A stretch of 64,000 nucleotides of DNA from Phycisphaerales bacterium (GCA_020852515.1 JADZAS010000013.1:124001-188000); one strand, 5' to 3'. Counted from the first letter of the stretch, positions 50,273 to 58,634 are shown. Numbers and translations are program-made. The notes: generated by a model from the letters alone, not told the origin.

Positions 50273-51007
50273 CTACGACTGCCACACAAACGTCTCGAGG
50301 AACTCGCGCAGGTGGCGGGCGGTCGGAAACGCTCGGGCGATGAGGTCGTTGCGCAGGCCCCGGCAGATGGCCTTGATCTCCGGCGGCTGTTTGGCGTACT
50401 GCTCTCGCCCGCCCACGGCGTCGTAGAGCAGGCGCACGAGGTTCTGCACGTCTTCCTTGAAGTGCGTGGGCGTGGGCTTGCCCCAGTGGAAAAAGTCCAC
50501 GATCTTCACTTCGAAGAAGATCCCCTGCCGGCGGACCATCACGTTGCCATCGTGCAGGTCGCCGTGGTACTCGCGCAGATTATGCACTTCTTCGAGCCCG
50601 CGCGCCAGCGCGTAGATGAGATGCAGCGCTTCAAAGGGCGGCAGGCGCTTGCGCGGCTGCCGGGCGACGAAATCGCACAGCAGTTCGCCATCCACGTATT
50701 CCGAGATCAGGCACGTGATCGCCAGGTCGCGATAGCGGAACACTTCGGAGTGGTGGTACTGGATGACGATGCTGCACTTGTTGAGGCGCTCGAGTTTCTT
50801 GGCGTAGAACGTAACGGCCCGGTCGTTGACGTTGCGCTGCGGAAAGAAGAGTTTGGCGGCGCGATGGATGCCGGTGCGCCGCTCGACGACCTTGTAGACC
50901 TCGCCTTCCCAACCGCCGCCGAGGCGCGACTCAACGACGTACTTGGCGCCGATGACGCGGCCGGGTCGGAGGTTGAAGGCCTTGATCTGCGGAGGCTTGC
51001 CACGCAT
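50273..51007 (-). CDS. Minimal protein-kinase-like protein with altered DFG
   Basis: A 244-residue cytoplasmic protein with the kinase N-lobe and a shortened C-lobe. Glycine loop LGGGWEGEVYK, ATP-site Lys in AAKLFF, catalytic loop YHGDLHDGNVMV (Asp and Asn kept, Arg absent) and VDFFHWG in place of DFG are visible. The activation segment and helices after it are much reduced. It could be an active small kinase, since the Mg-binding Asp is retained, or a pseudokinase. The start has TATGAT 8 nt upstream and no Shine-Dalgarno sequence. A PP2C phosphatase gene lies about 1 kb upstream on the same strand. Confidence 0.75.
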   Translation of the reverse strand: MRGKPPQIKAFNLRPGRVIGAKYVVESRLGGGWEGEVYKVVERRTGIHRAAKLFFPQRNVNDRAVTFYAKKLERLNKCSIVIQYHHSEVFRYRDLAITCLISEYVDGELLCDFVARQPRKRLPPFEALHLIYALARGLEEVHNLREYHGDLHDGNVMVRRQGIFFEVKIVDFFHWGKPTPTHFKEDVQNLVRLLYDAVGGREQYAKQPPEIKAICRGLRNDLIARAFPTARHLREFLETFVWQS

Positions 51008-51104
51008 GAGCGGGGATCATATCACCCCGCCCGCCGCTCAACGGCTGCCTGCTTGTCTCCTCGCCCGGCCCGCGGCCTGCGGCGCCAGCGACAGTGAACG
51101 GGCG

Positions 51105-51926
51105 TCAGTTCACCAGCGGGTACACATCGTCGCTCAAGTCCAGCGGAGTCGCCTGACCCGTTACCAGGTACGCGCCCACCGCGCCGTAGTTCTCGTTGCG
51201 GTACGGGCCGACCACGCCGTACGTGGCCCCCGGGTGCACGCGCCCGGCCGTCTGCTGATCGAGCGTCTCAAAGTAGTAGGACCACATGTCCGTGTGCGAG
51301 AGCGGGATGCGCACGTTGGCGAGCCGGCCCGCGTAGGCCTGGCCGGTGCCGCCGGCGGAGGGAATCGAGAAGTAGTTATCGAGCTTGAGAGGGACGAGGT
51401 AGTCATTCTCGACGTTGGCGATGGCGGCGGGAATCTCGTCGTTGAACCCGGTGTCCACGAGCGTGATCTGGTCCGCCTGGTAGGCCGCGAAACCTGGATC
51501 GTTGCGGCCAAGGTCGCGCAGCTCCGCGCCCGCGGCGAGCACGACGTGCGTCCCCAGGCTGTGGCCGATGAGTTGAATCGGCTGCTCGTAGCCGGGCGCG
51601 ACGTCGATGATGAACAGGGCGAGTTCCTGCGCCAGTTGCCGTCCCGACTGCCGGGCCCGAGCCGTCATGTTGGTGAAGAAGACCGCGTTCCACTCCCAGC
51701 CGACCACGTTGGCCCGCTGGTTGAAGGACGGGCTGCGGCCGAATGTCGAGTTGTAGTCGATCGAGCCGAACCAGCCGTGCACCGCGACGATCGTGGGTTT
51801 GGCCGGGTCGAAGCCGTTGTAGAACTCGAAGGCGCCCTGCTGCGCCCGGGCAGTAGCCGCGCCCAAGCCGCCGACCACCAGTAAAGCCGCTCCAGCCGCG
51901 ACCGCGCGCCGGTGAAATACGTTCAT
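51105..51926 (-). CDS. Secreted lipase-like alpha/beta hydrolase
   Basis: A 273-residue exported protein; the ATG at 51926 has GAGGGAGGGA upstream. Signal peptide RRAVAAGAALLVVGGLGAA. TIVAVHGWFGS is the oxyanion-hole HG motif and IGHSLGTHVVL the nucleophile elbow GHSLG. LVDTGFNDE and LSHTDMWSYYF give likely Asp and His. It resembles pancreatic-lipase-type secreted hydrolases of planctomycetes. The substrate is probably a lipid or other ester. It has no clear operon partner, with 98-118 bp gaps on both sides. Confidence 0.82.
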   Translation of the reverse strand: MNVFHRRAVAAGAALLVVGGLGAATARAQQGAFEFYNGFDPAKPTIVAVHGWFGSIDYNSTFGRSPSFNQRANVVGWEWNAVFFTNMTARARQSGRQLAQELALFIIDVAPGYEQPIQLIGHSLGTHVVLAAGAELRDLGRNDPGFAAYQADQITLVDTGFNDEIPAAIANVENDYLVPLKLDNYFSIPSAGGTGQAYAGRLANVRIPLSHTDMWSYYFETLDQQTAGRVHPGATYGVVGPYRNENYGAVGAYLVTGQATPLDLSDDVYPLVN

Positions 51927-52044
51927 GAATTCCCTCCCTCTCCGCGCTGGCCGGATCATCAAAGCAGCGGCCCGGCGGCGCCGATGTGTAGTTTCCGCGC
52001 TGCATTGTACCGAAAGGAGCCATTCGGGTTGGCGGGCGCCGAGG

Positions 52045-52860
52045 TCAGGTCTGCTGGCGGAAAGCGATGAGCGTCAGGTCATCGGGCTTGCTGGGCATGT
52101 TCGCCCCCGGCTCCATCATCCGGCTCAGGGCCAGCTCCGCCAGCGCGGCCACCGCCCTGTCGAGCGGACCCCGCCGGACCCGCTCGATAACCTCCGCGGG
52201 GTACAGGTTGTCAAACAAGCCATCCGTCGCCAGCAGCACCGTGTCCCGGGCCTGCAGGCGGATCGCCGGGCCGATCTCGATGCGCATGTCGGTGAGGCCA
52301 ATGGCGTTGGAGATGATGTGCCGGTCCTTGTGGTGTACGGCCTCATCGGGGCAGAGCATCCCGGCTTCAACGGCGTAGGCCACCATGGAATGGCTGATGC
52401 TCTGGAAGTGGATCTTGCCGCGCTGCCCGATGACGAGAATCTCCGAATCGCCGATGTGGTACGGCCGCACGAGATTGCCGTCTATCTCGACCAGCGCCAG
52501 GGTCGTCGCGGCACCGATGCCCAGGGCAAGCACGGCGGCCTGGGCGGCTTCGATGCCGTTGAGAATCGCGGTGCGCAAGGCGGATTCGTCCTCGCCCACG
52601 GCCGCCACCGACCTCGCGAGCACTTCGAGCGTGAGTTCGGCGGCGTCGGCGCCGCCGGTCCGCCCGCCCACGCCGTCGGCCACGGCGAGCACCGACCGCT
52701 GCCTGTCGACCGGCAGGATCGCCAGCGCATCCTCGTTGTCCGTGGCCTTACCGGGGCTTCGGACGCTGGCGTACTGCACCTGGCCGTGCGAGAGCGGTGC
52801 GCCGGCGGTCTCGGGCGTGTTGGTCCGGCTCAGGACCAGATGCGGGGTATTGGGGTTCAT
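52045..52860 (-). CDS. PP2C-family protein serine/threonine phosphatase
   Basis: A 271-residue phosphatase. The metal-site motifs occur in order: SPGKATDNEDAL, VLAVADGVGGRTGG, YHIGDSEIL, LATDGLFDNL and PDDLTLIAF. A TTG start at 52905 is possible, but the ATG at 52860 better fits the domain; neither has a strong ribosome-binding site. No transmembrane helix. It would reverse Ser/Thr phosphorylation, perhaps by the kinase-like protein at 50273 or the kinase at 29596; the link is inferred from proximity only. Confidence 0.88.
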   Translation of the reverse strand: MNPNTPHLVLSRTNTPETAGAPLSHGQVQYASVRSPGKATDNEDALAILPVDRQRSVLAVADGVGGRTGGADAAELTLEVLARSVAAVGEDESALRTAILNGIEAAQAAVLALGIGAATTLALVEIDGNLVRPYHIGDSEILVIGQRGKIHFQSISHSMVAYAVEAGMLCPDEAVHHKDRHIISNAIGLTDMRIEIGPAIRLQARDTVLLATDGLFDNLYPAEVIERVRRGPLDRAVAALAELALSRMMEPGANMPSKPDDLTLIAFRQQT

Positions 52861-53339
52861 GGCGATCACGTTGGCGCGATTCCTGCCTTCGGAATATCGG
52901 GCCAAAGGGGAATCGGACTGAATCGGCAGCCGCCGCCGGGCGGGCGCGCGGCCTGCGCATGCTATGGAGACGTCATAACCGGCCCTGCCGATCGGTACGG
53001 AGGCATGCTGCAGTTGCCATTGACGTGTTCAGATTGGATTCTTGGCAGTCGAGGGTGGCTGACCCAATGGTCCTTGGATCGGCCCTGACCGGTTTGCCTC
53101 GCCGGCCGGGGCCTTCTTACAGGTCCGTTTCGCTCCACCCAGCCGCGCCAAAGCCGATCACGAAGGGTCGGGGGCGGAAGATGTCGGGACCGCAGCACCC
53201 CCACGCGACCCGGTCCCCTACACCCGACCGACCCTTTCTTTCGCCACAGGAACCGGCGGATCGCACGGATGCGATTCGCCGGTTGTTCGTTGCCGCCACC
53301 GGAGCGGCGGAGTGAGGTCGCGCGCACTACCGTGTCGAC
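52861..53339. other. Intergenic region of about 480 bp without recognised content
   Basis: This lies between the divergent phosphatase and CPBP protease genes. Neither strand shows a convincing gene, tRNA or known riboswitch. The central part contains GC-rich local inverted repeats only. Confidence 0.5.
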
Positions 53340-54200
53340 GTGGCTCACCCGCGTGCATTTCGACGCCGGGCTCTGGCGCTGGTCGAAGTGCTCGCCGCGT
53401 TCGCGCTAGTGCACCTCGCGTTCCGCTCATTCATGAAGTTCACCGAACTCGGCAGGGCTGAATTGAGCGCCGGGCTCAACTACTCACCCGGCCTGGCCAT
53501 GGTGCTTGTGACTGTCGTCATGCTGTTGCTGCATCGGCGCCGACCGGCCGCCTGGGGCTTGACGCCGCGCCCCTTGCCGCTGAACCTGGGTGCGGGCGTG
53601 CTCTCGTTCGTGCTTCTGGCCGCAGCGGGCGGGGTGCTCATGGCGTGTGGCTTCGCGCTGCGGCCGGCGAATCTCACCGCCGCCGGCGCGAGTCTGATCG
53701 CCGCGGTGAACGTCGTGGTCACCGTATTCGTGCTGTGGCTGCTTCGCCGCCAGCACCACAGCGGACCGCGGCTGCTCGCAGGGGCCAGCGCCGTCATTGC
53801 ACTGGCCGTCGTGGCGGCTCCGCTGGCCCTCGCGGCTTGGCGCGATGAATCGATTGCCGAGGTTTCGCTGCACATGGGCTGGCGCCTCATCGGCGCGGCT
53901 CTCGGCGAGGAGGTCTTCTTTCGCGGCTACGTCCAGTCGCGGCTCAACGAGGCGTTCGGCCGGCCGTGGCAGGTGTTGGGCACGCGCTTTGGCGTCGGGC
54001 TGGTCGTCGCTTCGCTGCTGTTCGGGCTGATCCACGCGCTGAACCCGGTTGACTATTTCGCCGGCTCATTTCACTTTGCCTGGTGGCACGGGCTGACAAC
54101 CGCCGTGGCTCCGTTCGGCTGGCTGCGCGAGCGGACGGGCAGCGTCGGCGCGGCGGTGGTTCTTCACGCGCTGCTTGATCTCGCGGCGATGCTGGTCTGA
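53340..54200 (+). CDS. CPBP-family intramembrane metalloprotease (CAAX-protease-like)
   Basis: A 286-residue polytopic membrane protein, about eight helices. The family motifs are present near the C-terminus: GEEVFFRGYVQSRL (EExxxR), LLFGLIHAL (FxxxH) and LHALLDLAA (HxxxD/N-like). CPBP proteins cleave substrates inside the membrane or act in bacteriocin immunity; no bacteriocin genes are near. The GTG start at 53340 keeps the first helix intact, but no strong Shine-Dalgarno sequence supports it. The gene converges on the radical SAM gene with a 3-bp gap. Confidence 0.85.
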   Translation: MAHPRAFRRRALALVEVLAAFALVHLAFRSFMKFTELGRAELSAGLNYSPGLAMVLVTVVMLLLHRRRPAAWGLTPRPLPLNLGAGVLSFVLLAAAGGVLMACGFALRPANLTAAGASLIAAVNVVVTVFVLWLLRRQHHSGPRLLAGASAVIALAVVAAPLALAAWRDESIAEVSLHMGWRLIGAALGEEVFFRGYVQSRLNEAFGRPWQVLGTRFGVGLVVASLLFGLIHALNPVDYFAGSFHFAWWHGLTTAVAPFGWLRERTGSVGAAVVLHALLDLAAMLV

Positions 54201-54203
54201 ACG

Positions 54204-55676
54204 CTACAGCGAAGCGGCCACCTTGCGGAAGTGGTAGCCGATAATCGCCAGCCCCATCGCCTCAGCAAAGGCCTTGCGATGAAAGAGTGCAACGCGCGCG
54301 AGGAACAGCCAGAACTGCCGACGGCCGCGTGCCACGACGCCCATCGTCCACATCGAACGAACAAGCGCCATCACCTCGCAGAAGCGCATGCGCACCGGCG
54401 GGCCCGAGGGCCTGTAGTCTCGTAGAAACGTGGCGATGCGCCGGTAGTAGGTGCGCGGCGTATAGAGGTCATTGACGAGACGGCGATATCCGTCAACGAG
54501 CACCTGCCGGTCGAGCTTCGGAACGAAGTTGAGCGCCACGTCGAGGTTGTTGCCGCTGCTCTGGCCGACGATGCGCTTCTCGTGCGTGAGCCGCGTAAAC
54601 AGGCGCGTGCCGGGCAGAGCGGTGAGCAGGCCGACCATGGCGGTCACGATACCGGCTTCCTGGATGAAGCGATGCTGCAGATCGAAGATGTGCGGCCGAT
54701 CGCTGTCAAAGCCGATGATGAACCCGCCCATGACCTCCATCCCGGCGTTGTGGATGGTGCGCACGGCCCCGACGAGGTCGCGCCGCCGGTTCTGAATCTT
54801 GGAGCACTCGGCCAGGCTTTCATCCGACGGGCTCTCAATGCCTACAAACACGCGCTTGAAGCCCGCGCGCACCATGAGATCGAGCAGTTCGGGATGGTCG
54901 ACGAGATTCAGCGACGCTTGGGTGGTGAAGTGGATGCGCACGCCGCGCCTCGCCTGCCAGTCGATGAGCGCGGCAAGGAACTCCATGGCGCGGGCGCGAT
55001 TGCCGATGAAGTTGTCATCGACGATGAACACCGGGCCCTTCCACCCGGTGGCGAGCAGCGATTCGAGTTCACCGATCATCTGCGGCGGCGACTTGACGCG
55101 CGACAGCCGGCCGTACATCGCGGTGATGTCACAGAATTCGCAGTCAAACGGGCACCCGCGCGAAAACTGAACGGGCATCGTCGCGTACTCGTTGACGTGC
55201 AGCAGGTCCCAACGCGGCAGCGGCGTGGTGGACAGATCAGGCCGAGCCTCACTCTGGTAAAACCGCCGCAGCGAGCCGCTGCGCAGGTCGGCAACGAGTT
55301 GCTCCATGACGGATTCGGCCTCGCCGAGCACAAACGCGTCGACTTGTTCGAACCGCTCGTGCCCCGTCGTGAACAGCGGTCCACCCGCGATGATCTTCTT
55401 GCCGGCGGCACGGCAGCGGCCGATCACCCGCGCGGCTGAAGCGGCGTGAACGATCATCCCGGAGATAAAAATGCAGTCCGCGCGAGCGATCTGCTCGTCT
55501 GTCACGTCGGCGAGATTTACATCGACGAGTTCGAGTGGCCAGTCGGGCGGCAGCATCGCGGCAACGGTGATCAGCCCCAGGGGCGGAAACGCCGCCTTGC
55601 GCCGAAGCAGCGGCAGGACGTGGCTGAAACTCCAGAAGGTATGCGGCGTGGCGGGGGAGATGAGCAGAATGCGCAT
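54204..55676 (-). CDS. B12-binding radical SAM protein with DUF4070-like C-terminus
   Basis: A 490-residue enzyme. Residues 1-160 look like the cobalamin-binding Rossmann domain (RILLISPATPHTFWSF, IFISGMIVH, IIAGGPLFTTG, DAFVLGEAES). The radical SAM cluster is in FSRGCPFDCEFCDITAMYGR (CxxxCxxC). The C-terminal 150 residues (LLTALPGTRLFTRL, LNFVPKLDRQVLVDGYRRL, RTYYRRI) match the DUF4070 group, which includes the hopanoid C-3 methylase HpnR and other methylases. The substrate cannot be fixed; no hopanoid genes are in the window. ATG at 55676 has GGAG 7 nt upstream. Confidence 0.88.
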   Translation of the reverse strand: MRILLISPATPHTFWSFSHVLPLLRRKAAFPPLGLITVAAMLPPDWPLELVDVNLADVTDEQIARADCIFISGMIVHAASAARVIGRCRAAGKKIIAGGPLFTTGHERFEQVDAFVLGEAESVMEQLVADLRSGSLRRFYQSEARPDLSTTPLPRWDLLHVNEYATMPVQFSRGCPFDCEFCDITAMYGRLSRVKSPPQMIGELESLLATGWKGPVFIVDDNFIGNRARAMEFLAALIDWQARRGVRIHFTTQASLNLVDHPELLDLMVRAGFKRVFVGIESPSDESLAECSKIQNRRRDLVGAVRTIHNAGMEVMGGFIIGFDSDRPHIFDLQHRFIQEAGIVTAMVGLLTALPGTRLFTRLTHEKRIVGQSSGNNLDVALNFVPKLDRQVLVDGYRRLVNDLYTPRTYYRRIATFLRDYRPSGPPVRMRFCEVMALVRSMWTMGVVARGRRQFWLFLARVALFHRKAFAEAMGLAIIGYHFRKVAASL

Positions 55677-55696
55677 GAACGGACTCCGAAACGGGA

Positions 55697-55717
55697 CATC
55701 CTGTAATTATTAGGATG
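55697..55717. promoter_or_regulatory. Inverted repeat upstream of the radical SAM gene
   Basis: CATCCT (55697-55702), nine A/T-rich bases, AGGATG (55712-55717). It begins 21 bp before the start codon in otherwise GC-rich DNA. It could be an operator or part of an AT-rich -10 region; unproven. Confidence 0.3.
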
Positions 55718-55769
55718 CATTCATCCCTTTTAGCCACCGTATCTTGCCCTGATTCGCCAGGCACAAGCC

Positions 55770-56342
55770 TTAGCTGGGCTTCGGAAAGCGATGGCAGTCG
55801 ATCACGTGGTCGTTGACCATCCCCATCGCCTGCATGTAGGCGTAACAGATCGTCGAGCCAACGAACCGAAACCCCTGCTTCTTGAGCGCCTTGCTCATCG
55901 CATCGGACTGCGGCGTCGCCGCCGGAATGTCCTTGAGGGTTCGACGGCGATTGACGATGGGCTCGCCACCGACGAACTGCCAGATGTACGCGTCGAATGA
56001 GCCATGCTCGCGCTGCACCTCAAGAAAGCAGCGCGCGTTGCTGATCGATGACTCGACCTTCAGGCGGTTGCGCACGATGCCCGGGTCCTTGAGCAGGCGC
56101 GCGACATCGCGCTTGCCGAAGCGGGCGACGGCGGCCGGATCAAAGTCAGCAAAAGCGAGGCGATAGTTATCACGCTTCTTGAGGATCGTCTCCCAGCTCA
56201 AACCCGCCTGCGCGCCTTCGAGAATGAGGAACTCGAAGAGCACGCGATCATCATGCGTCGGCACGCCCCACTGCTCGTCGTGGTAGGCAATGGAGAGGTC
56301 AGTCTTTGCCCATTCGCAGCGTTTCAATTGCGAGCCGCACAT
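55770..56342 (-). CDS. tag: DNA-3-methyladenine glycosylase I
   Basis: A 190-residue base-excision repair enzyme removing 3-methyladenine. RCEWAKTDLSIAYHDEQWGV, FEFLILEGAQAGLSWETIL, FDPAAVARFG and CYAYMQAMGMVNDHV are hallmark segments of Tag. The four zinc ligands can be placed: Cys in RCEW, His in YHDEQWG, and the closing His and Cys in NDHVIDCHRF. Length matches E. coli Tag (187). The ATG has GGAG 6 nt upstream. Confidence 0.94.
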   Translation of the reverse strand: MCGSQLKRCEWAKTDLSIAYHDEQWGVPTHDDRVLFEFLILEGAQAGLSWETILKKRDNYRLAFADFDPAAVARFGKRDVARLLKDPGIVRNRLKVESSISNARCFLEVQREHGSFDAYIWQFVGGEPIVNRRRTLKDIPAATPQSDAMSKALKKQGFRFVGSTICYAYMQAMGMVNDHVIDCHRFPKPS

Positions 56343-56528
56343 CTCTGTCTCCGGGGAGTGGCGGTCAAGGGTAGGGCGCGCCGGCGCCGGGTTTCAGCCC
56401 CAATCATCGCGGCGCGGCGCGAGGCTTTGGAATACCCGCAACCACCTCGATGGTTGTCCCGTATGGTTGGATCGGCGCGGAGTCGCGCCGGCGCCTGCTT
56501 CGCTTCCGCCATTGCTCGGGGAGAATCC

Positions 56529-57527
56529 GTGACTATTCGAACGCCGCTCGCGCTGCGCCCGCTCATACTCCTTGTCGCGTCGATCGCGCTGTCCTCTGCC
56601 GCCATGGCTCAAGTCAAGCGACTCATGCCGCTGGGCGATTCGATCACCAACGGCTCGGAGGGTGGTTATCGCACCGTGCTCTTCAACCGTCTCAATGAAG
56701 GCGGGGAAACGATCGACTTCGTCGGCTCGCTGCGCTGGGCCAATGATCGGCCGCTGCTGGCCGACTCGGACCACGAAGGCCACGGAGGGTGGCGCATCTA
56801 CAACATCCACAACAACATCGTGGACTGGATGACGCGCTACGAGCCCGATGAGATCCTGCTGCACATCGGCACCAATGACATCTCGACGGGCGCCGATGCG
56901 CGAACCGCGGCCCAGCGACTCCGCCGCCTGCTCGACACGATCTTTCAGACTGATCCGCAGGTGCGCGTCTACGTCGCGAGCATTATCCTGCGCACCGATG
57001 ACCCGGCCAAGGCGGAGATCACCGAAGACTACGCCGCCCTGACGCCGTTTGTCGTCATCGACCAGCAGCGCCGGGGATTCGATGCGCGTTTCGTGCCCAT
57101 GCACCGCTTCATCGGGCCGGATGATCTCGAAGACGGCCTGCACCCCAACGCGCGCGGCTACGACAAGATGGGCCTCGTCTGGTGGGCGTATCGGCAGAAG
57201 ACGCCCGAAGCGGCGCTGCTGAGCATGACCACGCCTTACGCCAACCATCCCGCCGAGTTGACCGCCCAGGGCATGGAGCCGGGCGCCCAGGTGAACTTCT
57301 ACGCAACCACGGCTGATCTCGGCGAAACGGAGATTCCCGATCTCGGCGTCACGCTCGATATCAATGAGCCGCTGCTGCTGGGGAGCGCAACGGCAGACAG
57401 CGAAGGCGTCGCCACGCTGCTCGTGCCGAACGTCGACGAGTCGCTCCGGTCGAGAGTCATCCGCGTGCAGGCCGCAGCCCAAGGCCGCAAGACGCAGGCG
57501 CTGATCAAGATCGTGCGCCCGGGGTGA
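56529..57527 (+). CDS. Secreted SGNH-family esterase with C-terminal beta-sandwich module
   Basis: A 332-residue exported protein; the GTG at 56529 follows GGGGAGA, and the longer upstream frame overlaps tag as shadow. Signal peptide: LRPLILLVASIALSSAAMAQ. SGNH blocks: PLGDSITNG (Ser), GHGGWRI (Gly), HIGTNDIS (Asn) and DGLHPNARGYDKM (Asp/His). This fits carbohydrate-esterase-like SGNH hydrolases that deacetylate polysaccharides. The last 100 residues (MEPGAQVNFYATT ... ADSEGVATLLVP ... RVIRVQAAAQ) form the module shared with the proteins at 27767 and 48790. Confidence 0.88.
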   Translation: MTIRTPLALRPLILLVASIALSSAAMAQVKRLMPLGDSITNGSEGGYRTVLFNRLNEGGETIDFVGSLRWANDRPLLADSDHEGHGGWRIYNIHNNIVDWMTRYEPDEILLHIGTNDISTGADARTAAQRLRRLLDTIFQTDPQVRVYVASIILRTDDPAKAEITEDYAALTPFVVIDQQRRGFDARFVPMHRFIGPDDLEDGLHPNARGYDKMGLVWWAYRQKTPEAALLSMTTPYANHPAELTAQGMEPGAQVNFYATTADLGETEIPDLGVTLDINEPLLLGSATADSEGVATLLVPNVDESLRSRVIRVQAAAQGRKTQALIKIVRPG

Positions 57528-57532
57528 GTGCC

Positions 57533-58249
57533 TCAGGCGTTAGCCCATCGCAGCCCGCATTCAAGTGCCTCTGCGGCGAATTCGAGATGCAGCACCCGCC
57601 GGCGGCGCGCACTGTTGATGGACTTCCTTGATGCATGCAGGATCAGGGGGCGTATCAGAAGCACACCGCCCGCTTGCACCGGACAATAGACTGCCTGACG
57701 CCGACACTCGCCATGATCCACAGGCATGTTCAGGTCAGGCGAGCCCCGGTGTGACGCCGGAACGACGAGCAGCGCGCCGTTGGATTCGTCGCAGTCATCC
57801 AGATGCAATCGCGCAGTAAGCATCTTCGCCAACACACGCGCCGGCGGACGCACATGCCAGACCCCCGCCTTGATGGAGCAGGGGCCGTAGCCGTCTGCTT
57901 CGCGCTTTTCGCGCACCGCGATGGTGCTGTCGCGGTGCCAGGTGACATCCCAGTTGGCGCCGGCTCGCTTGTCGAACAGAAGCGACCGGACGACGAATGC
58001 GCTCGCTCCCAAGACTGCAACCGCGATGTCTCTCATCGAGGTGTCTGCCAACGCGCGGAAGGGGCCGGACGCATCCAGCGGCGAGCGAGCGCCAGCTCGG
58101 CCGCCATCCATGGCCATCACTCGATCGAATTCCTCGCGCAATGGCGCGAGCGCTTCCTCCGGAACGACTCGCGCCGCGAGAGCGACGCCGTCCCGGTTGA
58201 GTCGGAGCTTCAGATCTTCCAGTGTGTCAGCAGTGCCGATCACTCTCAT
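57533..58249 (-). CDS. Phytanoyl-CoA dioxygenase (PhyH) family protein
   Basis: A 238-residue Fe(II)/2-oxoglutarate-dependent dioxygenase-like protein. Iron ligands appear as HxD in VTWHRDSTIAV and the distal His in RPLILHASRKS, followed by Arg residues for 2-oxoglutarate. LTARLHLDDCDESNGALLVV and VPASHRGS are typical PhyH phrases. The substrate is unknown; related bacterial enzymes hydroxylate amino acids, ectoine or antibiotics. It is convergent with the SGNH gene (5-bp gap). No Shine-Dalgarno sequence is seen before the ATG. Confidence 0.85.
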   Translation of the reverse strand: MRVIGTADTLEDLKLRLNRDGVALAARVVPEEALAPLREEFDRVMAMDGGRAGARSPLDASGPFRALADTSMRDIAVAVLGASAFVVRSLLFDKRAGANWDVTWHRDSTIAVREKREADGYGPCSIKAGVWHVRPPARVLAKMLTARLHLDDCDESNGALLVVPASHRGSPDLNMPVDHGECRRQAVYCPVQAGGVLLIRPLILHASRKSINSARRRRVLHLEFAAEALECGLRWANA

Positions 58250-58359
58250 GGCTTAGCACTTTCGTCGCGATCGTAGCTGCATGAAGAGGCGGCGGGACGG
58301 AACAGTCCGCCCCGCCGCGTGAAGTTCACTCGCGGAAATAGTCGCTGCGATTGGCGCCG

Positions 58360-58536
58360 TCAAAAGCGGCCGGATCGCAGGCAACACTTCTTGAACCGCA
58401 GGCCGCTGCCGCACGGGCAGAGGTCGTTGCGGCCGAGCTTCTCGAGCAGTTCCTTCTCGCCCATGGGTGTGGCGATCGTGCGGCGGCCGCGCTTGACGTT
58501 CGTCTCGCTCGGGTAGCCGCGCCGGCGCTTGCTCAT
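58360..58536 (-). CDS. Small SEC-C motif zinc-binding protein (58 aa)
   Basis: A 58-codon frame from ATG 58536 to TGA 58360. The C-terminal half contains [16 protein letters not shown], a perfect SEC-C zinc motif (CxCx8CC) as found at the end of SecA and in many small proteins. The N-terminal half is basic ([18 protein letters not shown]). The ATG lacks its own ribosome-binding site and overlaps the stop of an upstream 33-codon frame by 4 bp (ATGA). Codons upstream of the ATG in the same frame ([12 protein letters not shown]) also look protein-like, so the true N-terminus may be longer after a frameshift. Confidence 0.8.
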   Translation of the reverse strand: MSKRRRGYPSETNVKRGRRTIATPMGEKELLEKLGRNDLCPCGSGLRFKKCCLRSGRF

Positions 58537-58634
58537 GGGTTCGAGTTCGGGCCGTTCCTGCTGTTCGAAAGCACTGGAAAGCAGTGATCGTCGGCGCAGT
58601 GCTGGCGCGGATCATGGTTCGGTTGTGGTTGCAT
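58533..58634 (-). CDS. 33-codon frame with strong ribosome-binding site, coupled to the SEC-C gene
   Basis: ATG at 58634 follows AAAGGAGGTGCACA, one of the best ribosome-binding sites in the window. The product [20 protein letters not shown] and 13 more residues matches no family I know; it has several His and Cys. Its stop overlaps the SEC-C start. It is either a coupled leader peptide or the true N-terminus of the SEC-C protein separated by a one-base frameshift. Confidence 0.45.
   Translation of the reverse strand: MQPQPNHDPRQHCADDHCFPVLSNSRNGPNSNP

Noticed and set aside
58253-58615. Minus-strand 120-codon frame over the SEC-C gene
   Set aside because: It is out of frame with the SEC-C motif and partly overlaps the PhyH region; its sequence is Arg/Thr-rich shadow.
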